A DNA stretch of 64,000 nt from assembly GCA_028023455.1 (NCBI GenBank), contig JAQFVV010000013.1:15636258-15700257 (forward strand), in the 5' to 3' direction. The DNA is from Epiperipatus broadwayi. Its lineage: Eukaryota; Onychophora; Udeonychophora; Euonychophora; Peripatidae. Each line of letters begins with the position of its first letter. Within the stretch, counting starts at the first letter, position 1. Of this stretch, positions 1 through 10,799 are shown piece after piece. The position numbers and the translations under genes are program-made. Below the pieces are notes generated by a model. It saw nothing but the letters and a program-made list of their open reading frames with translations, did no database searches and had not been told where the DNA came from.

Positions 1-925
1 AAAAAGACCCGGCAAAATATATACTCCCTTGCTACCCATTAATGGTATCTCTATTCCTCTTCCTAGTTTTTCTATTGCTCTCTCCATTTCACTCAAATAC
101 AACAAAAACAAAATAAGTGACATAGGGCATCCTTGCCTTAATCTCACCCCATTTTTAACTTTAACTGATTCTATATCCCCTAATTGGTAAGTATAGTAAT
201 TATTTTCATATAATTTCTTAATAATATTTATTAAAGCTTCATCCATTCCCAAATTTGCTAACCTACCCATAATCTATTTCTATTTATTCTATCATATGCC
301 TTCTCTATATCTATAAAACTCATATATAACAATCTACCTGAATTCCTACTCATATCCGTAAGTTGTATAACTACAAATAAACTATCTCCTATATGCCTAT
401 CTGACCTAAAACCTCCTTGCATTTCCCCCAACTACATTATTATCTTCCATCCACTTTACAATTCTTCCAGCCACCATATATGAGAAAACTTTATATAAAA
501 CTGATGTTATCGCCATCGGTCTATAATTATTTAACTTTCTATGATCCTTATGCCTTTCCTTTAAATAATAATCTTACTCTTGTATTACTCCAACTACCCG
601 GGAAAAGTCTCTTCTGTGCCATCTTATTAAAACACGATAATAGCTTTACTTTTGCCCTACACCCTAAATTCATTATCATCTCTGCTGCTCATCCATCTAA
701 ACCTCTCGCCTTTCCACTTTTCAATCTCTTCCCTGCCTCATACAGTTCATTTTTTGTGAACCTAATATTCCCATTACTAAATGCTTTCATGTTTTCTATC
801 ACTAAGTCCTTCACATCTAACATCTTTTCTATATCCAATACATATCTATTTAAAATTCTCTCTAACTCTTCTCTAGAGCTACACTTTATTCCCTCATCAT
901 TTATTAATATCTCTTTCTTTCCTAC
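1..925 (-). pseudogene. LINE reverse transcriptase fragment, runs off left edge
   Basis: Read on the minus strand, this is a broken non-LTR retrotransposon polyprotein, from the linker before the RT to the stretch just before the catalytic motif C, which lies beyond the window edge. The same family occurs on the plus strand at about 45900-48090, and the two align through shared peptides such as SSREELERILNRY, RLKSGKARGLDG (the start of the RT fingers) and FPGSWSNTR. Several stops and frameshifts are visible, so no active protein can be made. The relic abuts a degraded LTR near 925. The LINE clade cannot be assigned by eye. The plus-strand 185-residue open frame at 417-974 is a shadow of this relic. 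Confidence 0.85.
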
Positions 926-1092
926 ATTGGCTAATACTTGTAATTACAGACTGACACCTAGCGGTCACAATTAAGATTAGTGAGCGTGTGACATTGCTCT
1001 TATGTTAGAGAACATTGATAGTTAATAAAAGTTATTACTTATACAAATTGTGTGTATTTATTAATTTAGATATCACGACCAAGAAAATAACA
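926..1092 (+). repeat. 5' LTR (truncated at its start)
   Basis: This segment matches 3310-3464 nearly base for base, including the shared blocks TTACAGACTGAC, CTAGCGG, AAGATTAGTGAGCG and GCTCTTATGTTAGAG. It ends in CA immediately before a primer-binding-like site. The first ten or so bases of the repeat appear to be missing where it meets the LINE relic. Confidence 0.75.
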
Positions 1093-1106
1093 TGGTGTCA
1101 GGAGTG
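1093..1106 (+). other. Primer binding site (PBS)
   Basis: TGGTGTCAGGAGTG begins directly after the CA end of the 5' LTR. A TGG start (complement of the tRNA CCA end) next to an LTR is the usual position and form of a retrotransposon minus-strand primer site. The tRNA species was not determined; the TGGTGTC start fits an ACACCA-ending tRNA. Confidence 0.65.
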
Positions 1107-1233
1107 TATTAATGAAATAATAGTTAAAGAAGAAAAAAATCTAAAGTCTATAAAACAGTGGGTATTTAAATATTATAACAATAGTTTTTATAGCAAATTT
1201 TTTTTTTCCATATCATATTTGCCAAAATACATA

Positions 1234-1923
1234 ATGGCATCACAATTTGATTGTTTTTATATCGAACCACTACCCATGAAAGGAAATATGTCAGTCAATT
1301 GGGTGAATGGAAAGAATTATTCCTAAATTTCCTAGAGGCAACAGAAAACAATATGAAATCAGATAAAGTATATTTAGGAATATTACGTCATCTCATTGGA
1401 AAAGAAGGGACAAATGCAATAACAAAATTAGACCACACGAATCCGGAAGATAAAACAAAATTACTACCTGTGTTAAACCAAATGAAAAAATATTTCAACT
1501 CAATGAAAACAACATTATATGATAGAATAAAAGCATATACAATGGAGTCGCATGAGAGAGAATTGATTGATCACTTTCTTACTTGCTTAAAATTAGTAGT
1601 TGAAAAAGCTGACTTTGAGGATAAAAATCAAAATACCCTCAGAGATAGAATTATAATGGTAAAAAAGAAGGACTAAAAGACGATAATTTGAAAAGGGGAA
1701 GCACTGGAAATAATACGTGGACATGAAACTAGAAGACTCAAAAATGAATTACTGGGCAAGTCCGAACTATGTATTAACGTAATAGCGAAAAATACAACAA
1801 CAAATAAACAAAATTATCAAAAGTGCAACCATAATCACCCAAAACATGAGTGTCCTGCATTTGGAAAAAAATGCTATAATTGTGGAAGGTTAAACCACTT
1901 TGCCAATAATTGCCATACGAGAA
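1234..1923 (+). pseudogene. Gypsy-like gag relic with CCHC zinc knuckle
   Basis: An ATG at 1234 opens a frame beginning MASQFDCFYIEPLP. A frameshift near 1300 moves it into the frame of 1251-1676 (WKELFLNFLEATENN, YLGILRHLIGKEG), and it then shifts again through EIIRGHETRRLKNELLGKS to a zinc knuckle at 1872-1913. The knuckle reads CYNCGRLNHFANNC, a perfect CX2CX4HX4C, and is preceded by HPKHECPAFGKK, the arrangement seen in many invertebrate gypsy (Metaviridae) gag proteins. Gag would bind and package element RNA. At least two frameshifts make it a pseudogene. Protease follows at once, as in normal gag-pol order. Confidence 0.8.
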
Positions 1924-2099
1924 GCTATTTTAAAAACACAAAAAATGCTCAAACACAAAGTGAATAGGAATAGAAATGGACATTATGTGCATGAAGTACA
2001 CGATACTATGACATCGGATTCATCATATACCAGTGATGCTGAAAATACAATTGCATACATCAGATGTGTAGGCTCAACTCATTCATTTAATGGTTAGTA

Positions 2100-2400
2100 T
2101 AAATAGATTTTATTAGACAACAATAAAGTAAAAATAAAAAGCGACACAGGAGCCGATGTAAACATTATGTCTAAAAAAGTGCTTAACACTATTCATCTAC
2201 AACCAATAATATACAAAACAAAGAAGAAATTTCGCGCTTTTGGAGGATCATTTCTCACTCCAATAGGAAAAGCAAAACTTCAATGCAAAATAAACAAAGA
2301 TCTGCGTAATTTATGTTTTATAATAATAAAAGAAGACAAACCAACACTTGAAGTGATTGTGAATTACTAGGTTTAATTAAATGCAACAAAAATACAGTAC
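2100..2400 (+). pseudogene. Retroelement aspartic protease relic
   Basis: The reading SDTGADVNIM (active-site DTG codons at 2143-2151) is the catalytic loop of a retropepsin-type protease. It is followed by the FRAFGG and TPIGKAKLQC stretches expected of gypsy proteases. A one-base shift near 2350 leads into a GLSDCELLGLIKC-like end, which in intact elements marks the protease C-terminus. In a complete element the reverse transcriptase follows here; instead the sequence changes to coiled-coil coding. A stop between the zinc knuckle and the protease and the later frameshift show it is dead. Confidence 0.75.
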
Positions 2401-2509
2401 AAAATGTAACGAAAAATAACAAAAGTAAAAATGATCAAAGTATTTCCAAAAACAATCTAGATAAAATAACAAAGAGTAAAAAAGATAATAAAAGTTTTAA
2501 AATACAGAA

Positions 2510-3200
2510 AATTAATAAATTGGAAGAAGGTATTGATTCTATTGCTGGTGAAAATGAAGAGCTGCGTGAGTGTCTTGAATTGGAGCCCAAAACAACTTTG
2601 GATTTATCTGATTTTAGAAAAGAAAAAAAAAAGGTGAAAACCATCAACAAGAATATTTTATAAATCAAGTGTTACAAAAAGAAGTCAAACGATTTAAAGA
2701 AGAAAAAATAGAATTAAAAAAGCAAATAAAAAAGCTATCAGAAAGGTTTTCTACACAAAAAAGCAGTCCCAAGAATGTAACTTTAAGTGAACCAAAACAT
2801 TTTACCTCTTTGCCATCACATTCCTAAATTCATTTTAATAGTAAATCTTACAGACAGATTATTGTTGAAGTTGAATAATTGAAATTGCATAATAAGCAAA
2901 CTGAATCAGATTTAGAGCACAAACAAATTGAATTAGATGCTTAAACAGCAACTAAGAAGAATTATCCATTAAAACTAAAGTTTTAGATGATGAAAATTCC
3001 CAACTTCAGCTGGGTATAAAGGAAATATTGCAAATGATTAAAGAACACAAAATAGAAGATTCTCTAAAAAAAATACTCTCTATTCTTTTTAGAACCAAGA
3101 CACATCTACAGAACACAGCAGAAAGATTCATAACTCCACAGACACAAGAACCGAATGAGGAGACGCAGTTGCCTGTAACCAAAACAGAGAAATCACCACC
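2510..3200 (+). pseudogene. Captured coiled-coil segment resembling CEP290
   Basis: Between the protease and the 3' LTR lies a broken frame rich in Glu, Lys, Leu and Gln: ENEELRECLELEPKTTLDL, then SDFRKEKKK, then (after a shift in the A-run near 2630) VLQKEVKRFKEEKIELKKQI, and at 3000-3050 the block SQLQLGIKEILQMIKEH. The order and rough spacing of these blocks (an ENEELR-LEPK-DLSDFR stretch, a lysine-rich helix, then an L-GIKEIL-IKE block) match what I know of the centrosomal/ciliary protein CEP290. There are no visible introns, so the source was probably a spliced mRNA. The function in the element is unknown, and stops and frameshifts mean it is no longer translated. This is pattern recognition, not a search result; a different long coiled-coil protein is the main alternative. 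Confidence 0.6.
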
Positions 3201-3299
3201 ATCAACATAATGGCACAGCGACCAGGAGAATACCGGTTGACGGTTCTGAGATGAGAAAAAAATTGAGCAGAAGATGAAGGCTTCCAGTAAAGAGAGAAT

Positions 3300-3464
3300 T
3301 GTCGTGTTGTGACTAATTCTTATAGTTACAGACTGACGCCTAGCGGCGACAACTAAGATTAGTGAGCGCGTGACATCGCTCTTATGTTAGAGAAAACTGG
3401 TAGTTAATAGTTATATAAACTGTATATATTTATTAATTTAGATATCATGGCCAAGAACATAACA
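3300..3464 (+). repeat. 3' LTR
   Basis: This is a direct repeat of 926-1092, starting TGTCGTGTTGTGACTAATTC and ending ACATAACA. It is preceded by a purine-rich stretch (AGTAAAGAGAGAA at 3286-3298) that is a good candidate polypurine tract for plus-strand priming. The short length (about 165 bp) is at the low end for gypsy LTRs. Confidence 0.75.
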
Positions 3465-4030
3465 GAGGCTAAATGCATGATAAGAAGAAATTAAATTACA
3501 AAAATTATTTCATGCAATAAATATAAGTCGTGATTTAACAAGCACAGCATTACAAAAAGTAAACCATAAGAAAATAACTGACAGCAATAAATGTGTATTA
3601 AGAATAAACAATCCATATGAAATTAAATTCCAAAAAACTATCTATTTATGAATAAAATGAATAACATGGCTGTAGATTTAAAAAAATACAAAAAGTGAAA
3701 ACACATTTAATTAAGCCAATAACTGTATTAAAAAATAAGGGTGAAATTAAATAATATTTCATCAATGACAGCTTTTTGGAATTTTAATTTATTATGGATT
3801 TGCATTTGCTCTCATTCCTAAACATTAGTTACTAAAATTTTTTTTTTTTAATTCTTTCACACAGTCAAGGGCAAAAAATTACTTTATACAGCAGAAGATT
3901 TGTGAGTGGACATTTAAATATAAGAAACTGAAATGGAAGTAACCTACAACTCCCAATGAACTATGTAATAAACAACAGTCAAATGACAATAAACTATGAA
4001 AATAGAATTATACTATTAGGATTAATTGAT
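3465..4030. other. AT-rich sequence, no recognisable feature
   Basis: I see no coding motif, inverted repeat or tandem array here; it holds simple A/T runs such as the T-run near 3840. Confidence 0.5.
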
Positions 4031-4034
4031 GTTA

Positions 4035-4325
4035 TAAATCAAAGAGTGTATATTAGTTTGTTTATGCACAATATAAAGGATCTGAAATTATACTTTAGTT
4101 ATTCAGAAAATCAAAGCAGTAGTGCCTTAGTTTTAACAGCCACCAAATATCAAATAAAATGTCAATTTAATAAATGTAACTATAACTAATCATAGCTTAA
4201 TGATATGAAAATAAAATAGAATTGCAATTCCCAATGAGCTATTTACAATCAATAGTCAAACATCAACAAACGATGAAAAGAATAGAATATCATCTATTCT
4301 TTTTGCTTTGTTGATATTTAAGCTT
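4035..4325. repeat. Dispersed repeat, paired with 11922-12195
   Basis: This block and 11922-12195 align in the same orientation for about 280 bp. They share TATTAGTTTG, ATTCAGA-AATCAAAGCAG, CAATTCCCAATGAGCTATTT, AGTCAAACATCAACAAAC and AAAGAATAGAATA. No coding potential or clear terminal structure identifies the class. The 77-residue open frame at 3956-4189 has no recognisable motif and is broken in the second copy. Confidence 0.7.
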
Positions 4326-4399
4326 AGTTTGATTTTATGATAACGTCAACAAACCAAGCTTAACCATTTTGTGCCAAACCTGCTCAAATTTCTCACTGA

Positions 4400-5230
4400 A
4401 TGAATTTTGACCAATCAGATTTTAAATCAAGATAGTGTGCAATTAGTAAGGAGTACATGCATATATAAATACACCATTCTTTTAGCTTTCCAATGGTGTT
4501 TTTTTTTTTTTGTATCTTAAAAATTGCCTTTTTTTAATTATTATTTTTTCTTTGATTTTGTAAACTTCATAGAAAAAAATTGAACAGTAATTATTTTTCT
4601 TACTAAAAGAATTATAATTCTGATACATCTATATATAAATATAATTCTCATCCATCTATATAAGTCAGAGGATTTAGAATCTAAGCAATCATTTTATATA
4701 AAACTGTGACTATACAATATTTTTCATATTTTTTGTTAAACAAATAATTTATACTGATGTAAAATATAAAGATCTATTTTGTGTTGCACGATGTCTGTTT
4801 GTGCTCCAATATATTGAAACAGTCAGCTTTGTCAATCCTACTGTTTCACCTATTATGTACTATAGTAGTATTTCTATATAAGTATCTATCACCAAATTCT
4901 CGTATATCAGGTTAATATTATATCCAAATCAGGCTAGATTTAAATATAAAGGTATTAGTAATGTATGTGTGCATATATCTTAAGCCTACAAGATAAAAGG
5001 TGTATCTGTATATGTAAAAACCCATATATACACACACATATATTTCTAGGAGTAAATTAATGAAAACTGCATTGTATGTGTAACTAGAGACTACATATAT
5101 GCAGGAAAGAATAATATTAACAGATTTAAAACATTATAAATTTATTTATTTAAAATATTTATTCTAAAAAAAATTAATATTTGAAATTATTGTATATTTC
5201 TGCATATATTGCTAAATTAAATAATCAAGT
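4400..5230. other. AT-rich non-coding, possible dispersed repeat
   Basis: No coding motif is seen. The stretch near 4815-4960 (GAAACAGTCAG followed by a CTGTTTCACCTATT-like segment) resembles 53385-53500, so part of it belongs to a dispersed non-coding repeat. Confidence 0.35.
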
Positions 5231-5466
5231 TACATATATAACCAGATGTTTTCCATTTATAGATTTGTTTTCGAAAAATTGGTATTATAAAATTCCATTT
5301 ATAGAGTTGTTTTCGAAAAATTGCTATTATAAAATTTAATCTTTCTCCTACATATATAACCAGATGTTTTCCATTTATAGATTTGTTTTCGAAAAATTGG
5401 TATTATAAAATTCCATTTATAGATTTGTTTTCGAAAAATTGGTATTATAAAATTTAATTTTTCTCC
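5231..5466. repeat. Higher-order tandem repeat (2 x 118 bp, each with 2 x about 42 bp)
   Basis: The 118-bp unit starting TACATATATAACCAG occurs at 5231 and again at 5349 with few changes. Each unit contains two copies of a roughly 42-bp subunit carrying TTTGTTTTCGAAAAATTG and CCATTTATAGA. Two levels of duplication are therefore visible. Confidence 0.9.
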
Positions 5467-5469
5467 TGT

Positions 5470-8300
5470 AGTGTGACCTAATTACAAAACTAAAAGTAAC
5501 ACTAACTTGTAGGATAAATTATCCTGAGTAATTAAAAAGAAATCGTGAATGACCGGCTGTAAAACTTCGCTATAAGAAATAAAAACAAAGTAATTATATG
5601 ATTCTAGGAATACAGTGAGAAAATTGGCAAAACAAATCTAGAAAATTACTATCACCAAGAAGAGGGGGGTGTAAGCTGATAATATAAGCCTCTGCAGCCA
5701 TTTTGAAATTATTCGGACATTATTTCATTCAACAACTTATGTTTAAAATTATTAATTAAGATGCAAGTTGAGTAGAAGGCATTTTCTCTTGCCTTTCAGA
5801 CCCAGGAGTCTACCATGCGGGAAGCAGTGAAAGAAGAGCCGTAGGGAAGCAGATGCCCATCTCCATCCTCAACATGAAACAAGTACAAGCTGCAGAGAAG
5901 AGTCCGGTAAAACCTTTCCTCTACTTAAAGATTAATAACTCAACTAAAATGCGATAATTCCTAAAGCTAGCTAAATTTAAACTCTATGGCCATAGCAATA
6001 ATGTAATTTTAAATCCACTACTAAATGTAATTTTGATTTCTTTATTTTTCTTAAAATCACTACTAAAATATAATTTTGGTTTCTTTTGTTTTCACCTTAA
6101 AATCTTGCCTGATTTAATTTGATATAATTTAATATTTGATTTAGTGTAATATCTGATTTAGTTTAATAATTAATTTGAGTTTATATCATATTTATTGATT
6201 TACGGACTCTATATATTTATTAATTTATGAGTTGGTTTGCTAAGTTATCTCCGATTGACCTCGTTCAGCGTATTTACAGTTTTCTGATTTATTTAGTTGT
6301 GACTTGCTTAAAGTGATTGATTTTAAATTAATTATTATAAATTTCGTTATGTATAATTTTAAATGCTTTATTCTAAATTGTGTATAGTTTTAAATGCTTC
6401 ATTCTAAAATGATAATTAAGTTTCTAGATTATTTTTACGTATTTTAACTTAATGATATGTGCTTTTAGATAGTGTATCCGCCCGGTGGGGTGGAGCGCGT
6501 GAGCGCGCTACCGCTCGCTCAATAACGTCCCTATTCCGAATCTGCTGTGTTCTTGCGTCCGGGGGATAACATAATGTTCTGTGAAGATAATTTCAAACAC
6601 ATATACACGTACGCTTTATTTATTTTATACATAAATTCGGATTGAATCCAAGTAATAGGCGCCAGGAGAACTTTTATAAGAGTCCGCCACGTATGTGCAT
6701 AAGCTCACTCAACTACATCACAAAACATGCCCGTGCATCACTCCAGTCGGAAGCAAGAAACGAACACAGCCACAATTACCCCTCAAACTACATCGTCTCT
6801 GTGATCTTTCACTCACAATCAATTAGACTTATTATAGGAGGGCCCGCCCTATATCCCACAGAACAAATTAATCAAACTTAATTTTAATCTAAGAGAGCAT
6901 AACAAACATAAGCATAAATAAAATAAAATCCCAACACCAAAATATCAAATGCATTCATTCATATACAAACAAATTTGATCGCTCTAGCACTCATTCCGAT
7001 TATATACATTTATGTTGAAATTCCAAGCAATTAATAACAAAAAAAATATTAGTTAAATAAATGTTTTATTTAATCTGTTTACTAATAATTAATGCAGGTA
7101 TATGATCGGCAAGCCGAGATAATTAAATATAGACTTCAAGGTGACTTCGCACATCTTTTTAAGAATGTTGATCAGTAGGCAAACTTATTAGGTTAGATTC
7201 TCGAATTGTTCATTAATGGTTAAGATTAACTTTATCATTTTAGCTTAATGTTTTTCTAATAGTTCTGGTTATTAAAGTTATTTTATTTAGGTGCATATGT
7301 GAATACGACAATTTAATGATAGCTACCTGTGGAACGTAGAAAGACTGTAATGGGATCCTGAGCGACAGTTTCTTCTTTAACGAAGCATTCCGGTAATTTG
7401 CAAGGTCTCAAAGCGTGTGTGGTCCTTATGTGAAGTTCTCCGGTGTTACGAGCATCCTGTTGGCAATCAGCTGGGCTGGACGCAGAGGTCCGGCGGTCAA
7501 GCCACGAATTTTATGTTCAGCAACGCATTTCTGTTAGATTTCAATCGTCTAATAAAAATCAATAGTCTAGCAATAATAATCTAATCCTCTCGAAAAGCGC
7601 TGTCCGGCCTTTTTGATCTCTTCCTTCCCGCCCTCACACCTTGAATTTTTCTCACCCAATCACTCCCATGCACCTGTGAGTCCCTTCATCTTATAAGTTC
7701 ATCGAGTGTCAACTCAATTCCGTGATTTCTGGGATTGTTTACATCACTTTGGAATTTCACTCAATTCGACCATTTTTTTTAGGTATTGTTTCGCTGGAGA
7801 CAGAAGTCTGAGTTGTACAATAGCAGTGTACACTTTTTCTCACCTCTGTTTCTAAATTTGGCTTATTTTATCTCGGCGTACCAGCACATATCCTGCCTAT
7901 TCTTTCAATTTCTCTAATTTTACATTTACTAATTACCCTTATTTAAAATAATTTTAGATCGCTTGGAATTTCAGAACATATTGCAAATTAATTTATTCAT
8001 TTTCCCCTTTTGTTCAAAATGATTTAATAAAAGTTAAACTTGCGTTCAATCATTCCTCTCTCTTTACTTAATTAAAAATGCAAAAAAAACTACAACTAAT
8101 GATTATAGATTCATTCTTAACAAACAAACACAAAATAATAAAAAAAACTCTTTTACTTTTTTATTTCAATAAATCTGACAGGTACTCTTATATAGCTGCG
8201 ATCTGCTTTAGAAACGGCTGTTTCTCGTTTATTATTAAAGCAAGACCGCTTTTTTAAAAGTTTTGTTCCTGTCATTCATTTCGTCAATTGATTATAGTTT
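5470..8300. other. Non-coding, less AT-rich repeat region with GC-richer islands
   Basis: No protein motif could be recognised. The stretch is locally richer in G+C (for example 6475-6570, with a GAGCGCGTGAGCGCGCT segment, and 7320-7650) than the flanks, and reads like the non-coding parts or long LTRs of an old retroelement. The open frame at 6642-6881 shows no domain. Boundaries and family are not defined. Confidence 0.35.
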
Positions 8301-8310
8301 AATATAACCC

Positions 8311-8350
8311 CATATGCCTGGGTTCAAATCCCATGTAACGCTATTCCGTT
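8311..8350 (+). other. tRNA-like T-arm / B-box remnant
   Basis: GGGTTCAAATCCC at 8320-8332 matches the pol III internal B-box and could form a short T-arm-like stem. No complete cloverleaf or A-box could be placed upstream, so this is a tRNA-derived fragment (SINE or pseudogene) rather than a tRNA gene. Confidence 0.35.
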
Positions 8351-8399
8351 ACAATATTTTAATATAATAATAATATTTGCCTTAATTAGTTCTTGTACA

Positions 8400-10460
8400 C
8401 AACTTAAATTTGTCTTGACCTGGGTCAATCAGATATAAACTAATTGCGTTGCAATTCCATTTTCAAACTATGCTAAAACAGAGTCAAATTTTAGATATCT
8501 GTTCATTAAACATACATTTCTTTCTGTGTAAACCTATGCCATTTTATGATTTTCCATTGCTTAATAGTTTGTGCTATATTTGTTTGAAACAGGATTTTAC
8601 TATTGATTAAGTGCTAAGTGAGGAGCCATCAGATTCAGCACCTAGAGAGATAATATAGCGTCTAGGATGGAAAGAAACCCGTTTTGAAAGGGGTAATATA
8701 TCTTGTTTAAGATTTAATTAGAAAGCTTACAGCTGTTTTAAAATAGATTTCGCTTTAGAGATATTTAACTAATGTTTAGCTGGAGTGATTTAAGAAATAC
8801 AGCATAGAGGCTATAACTTTTTATATCTTAATGCCCAATAATGTGCTGTACTTCCTCCTGAAGTTATAAAATTCCCTGTATAGATAGCCTTACAAATTAG
8901 ATTCCTAGTTTTTCCTTAATAGTATAATTCTACATGCTACCTAATGAACTGATATACGGTAGTTTCATGAAGGAAACTAGTGTTTAGCATCATAAAATTT
9001 TAATTATATAATGTGGTCAGTTGTGCGAGTGTGTTTTATAAATGCTACGGCGTATATATATTTGGTGCTGTGCATATTTTTAGCAGTTGTATGTTTACGG
9101 CTACATTGTTACTCTCTTAGTTCGGACAACTATCTCTTCAGATGGAGGTTGGATGTCCCACCCCCATTCTGCATCCTCAGGAATGGAGCATGAGACTCCC
9201 ATAGTTTAATTAGTTGTTCGATCGCCGGACTAAAAGGTCTCCTATCTTATTTCCACAGCAATGAATACGGTGGAAAAGATGTAACCGTTACTTGGTAAAA
9301 AGTCCATAAAAAGGCATTCTTAAGACGCAAAGGGACTATATCAGACTTTATATTTTCTATACCCCATAGTATCTGAAGTCTGACTGCCAATCATCAAGTT
9401 CATCCCGCCATAGTAATTGTATTTTTCCCCTTTGATCTTAATTCGAGTCTAATTTTATAAGCTTTACAAGCTTATAGAGAATATTAAGTATTCATGTTTG
9501 ATAAAATGTCATATTCTTTATCAATATGTATAATCACTTCTGCTAGCTCTAGAGCGGATCTAGACCCGTTATATAGCATGAACTAGGTATAGATGGTCAT
9601 GAGCAAATTAACCTCGATCTATAATGTAATTTTAAGGCTCATGAAAATATAAATGTTAAAGCGTATAATTTCTTAATCACCTACGAGTGATATCTATATG
9701 TAGCAAACTCAATTAAATGATTTGTAATCCAAACTACAATCACCTGCGCTTGATTGGAATTGCTATATAAACAGTTAAATCATCACCTACGAGTGATATG
9801 TGTATTTGTAATAAGCCTAATGTAACTAACCAAAATGCTTGTCACCTGTGAGTGATTTACATTGCACCAAATGTATATGTAAAATAAAGCCATATGTAAC
9901 TAGGCAAACCATAAATGATTATAACTCCAGTCATCACTTGCGTGTGAATCCCAAACTCAAATATGAAATTGTATCCCTATCTTAGTCACCTACATGTGAT
10001 ACAACCGATATAGCCAAGTTATAGTCATCATTTTCATTTATTGATGTTATTTATTTTTCATTAAATTATGTTTAAATTTAACTTTTGTGTCATGTCTCAA
10101 TGTTGCTCATTGGTAAGTCTTTATTGATTAGTTAATCATTAGTTAAGAATCACAATCCATATTTTATAATTTATGTTCTGCCACACACATCGTCTATATA
10201 GCTATACTCGTTAATAAGTCAACTTATCCTAGTCTTGTGTTTTACTGATGTGCTACTGCCAGCACATGATGAAGGAAAATGCTGCTGTGGCTTCACATGT
10301 GTCATCCGCAAGGTGGTAAATCTTTGAGCATTAGTAAAGGAGTTGGGGCTATATCAGACGTGGTTAGTACCACTCTATGCTGGTCAACCTTGGTATGATT
10401 TACTAAAGTTCTAGATTTTGTTGCGCGAATATACAGATTTGACTGTTACAATATATATAA
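8400..10460. repeat. Long non-coding repeat, related to about 54.0-56.27 kb
   Basis: The two regions share their end (a CTAGATTTTGTT block followed within about 30 bases by GTTACAATAT: 10411-10455 and 56213-56255), and both contain CACCTGCG/CGCAGGTG-type motifs. No coding potential is seen; the 60-residue frame at 9011-9193 has no recognisable domain. A long LTR or the body of a non-autonomous element are both possible. Confidence 0.35.
9676..10000. repeat. Cluster of six small palindromes, consensus ATCACCTRCGAGTGAT
   Basis: Imperfect inverted repeats with ATCAC and GTGAT arms around a 6-base centre lie at 9676-9691, 9738-9755, 9782-9797, 9841-9856, 9933-9949 and 9985-10000. The spacing is about 44-92 bp. 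The sequence between them is not repeated, so this is not a simple tandem array. Such clustering resembles a set of protein-binding sites or short hairpins in a transposon subterminal region. The function is unknown. Confidence 0.7.
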
Positions 10461-10500
10461 CAGTCTAGAATCTAGCCAATTGTAACTTTATATGAAGCTT

Positions 10501-10781
10501 AAAACAGGCAAAACTCACTATATATATTGCCACACACAGCAAGCTAGAGTAATCAATGGATGCCAGAAGGCTTGTGCATAAAATCCCCATCTAGTGCCTA
10601 CTCATCCAATATCCCCAGACTGGTTTCTGGCTTATGGCCTTCATCAGTGAGGAGCCTTGGATCTCAAAGTACACATCCATTGATTACTCTAGCTTGCTGT
10701 GGTGTGGCAATATATATAGTGAGTTTTGCCCTGTTTTTTTAACAGTTATACAAACGCATAAAGAAGGGTAGTCGTGTGATG
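10501..10781 (-). mobile_element. Hammerhead-ribozyme repeat R1, copy A (5' inverted)
   Basis: The insertion is bounded by a perfect 13-bp direct repeat, TTATATGAAGCTT (10488-10500 and 10782-10794). Read on the minus (ribozyme) strand, its 3' terminus is the GAGTTTTGCCTGTTTT end shared by all R1 copies. The 5' part is an inverted piece of the same unit that continues past the unit boundary into what would be the next tandem unit (10741-10781). The two arms give a long hairpin that looks like terminal inverted repeats but is better read as a 5' inversion. There is no coding capacity; the 60-residue frame at 10560-10742 is spurious. Confidence 0.75.
10604..10662 (-). ncRNA. Type I hammerhead ribozyme (R1-A), core intact
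   Basis: On the minus strand the core reads CUGAUGA, helix II, GAAA, CC, AGUC. Helix I has an outer ATCCAA/TTGGAT stem, a GGC/TA internal loop and an inner 6-bp stem (TCCTCA with TGGGGA, one G-U pair). Helix II is GGC/GCC closing a CATAA loop, with an A-A mismatch at its base. Helix III is minimal: AC and GU around a 2-nt loop. The predicted cleavage is after the C of AGUC. Very short helix III is typical of retroelement hammerheads, which may act as dimers. All conserved core positions are present, so activity is plausible. Confidence 0.8.
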
Positions 10782-10799
10782 TTATATGAAGCTTCCAAG

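Larger units (their letters stand above)
926..3464 (+). mobile_element. Short gypsy-like LTR retrotransposon lacking RT/integrase
   Basis: Two related direct repeats (about 926-1092 and 3300-3464) enclose a 2.2-kb interior. The interior holds a primer-binding-like site, a gag relic, a CCHC zinc knuckle, an aspartic protease relic, a coiled-coil coding segment unlike retroelement pol, and a purine-rich tract before the 3' repeat. Reverse transcriptase, RNase H and most or all of integrase are absent. The element could therefore only have moved with enzymes supplied in trans, or it is an internally recombined copy. All frames carry stops or frameshifts. Similarity between the LTRs is good but not perfect, suggesting an old insertion. 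Confidence 0.75.

Noticed and set aside
417-974. 185-residue plus-strand open frame
   Set aside because: It is the antisense of a LINE RT relic; the true similarity is on the minus strand.
6642-6881. 79-residue frame in GC-richer sequence
   Set aside because: No domain or motif; short chance frames are common at this length.
9011-9193. 60-residue frame with a hydrophobic stretch
   Set aside because: No homology pattern, no supporting context, and it lies inside a non-coding repeat.
10262-10320. C/D-box snoRNA candidate (ATGATGA motif)
   Set aside because: No D box with terminal pairing was found at a suitable distance.
10501-10740. Reading the AAAACAGGCAAAACTC … GAGTTTTGCC arms as terminal inverted repeats of a MITE
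   Set aside because: The true insertion boundaries by TSD are 10501 and 10781; inversion breakpoints differ between copies, and copy F has no second arm. A 5' inversion of a retrotransposed copy explains all four better.
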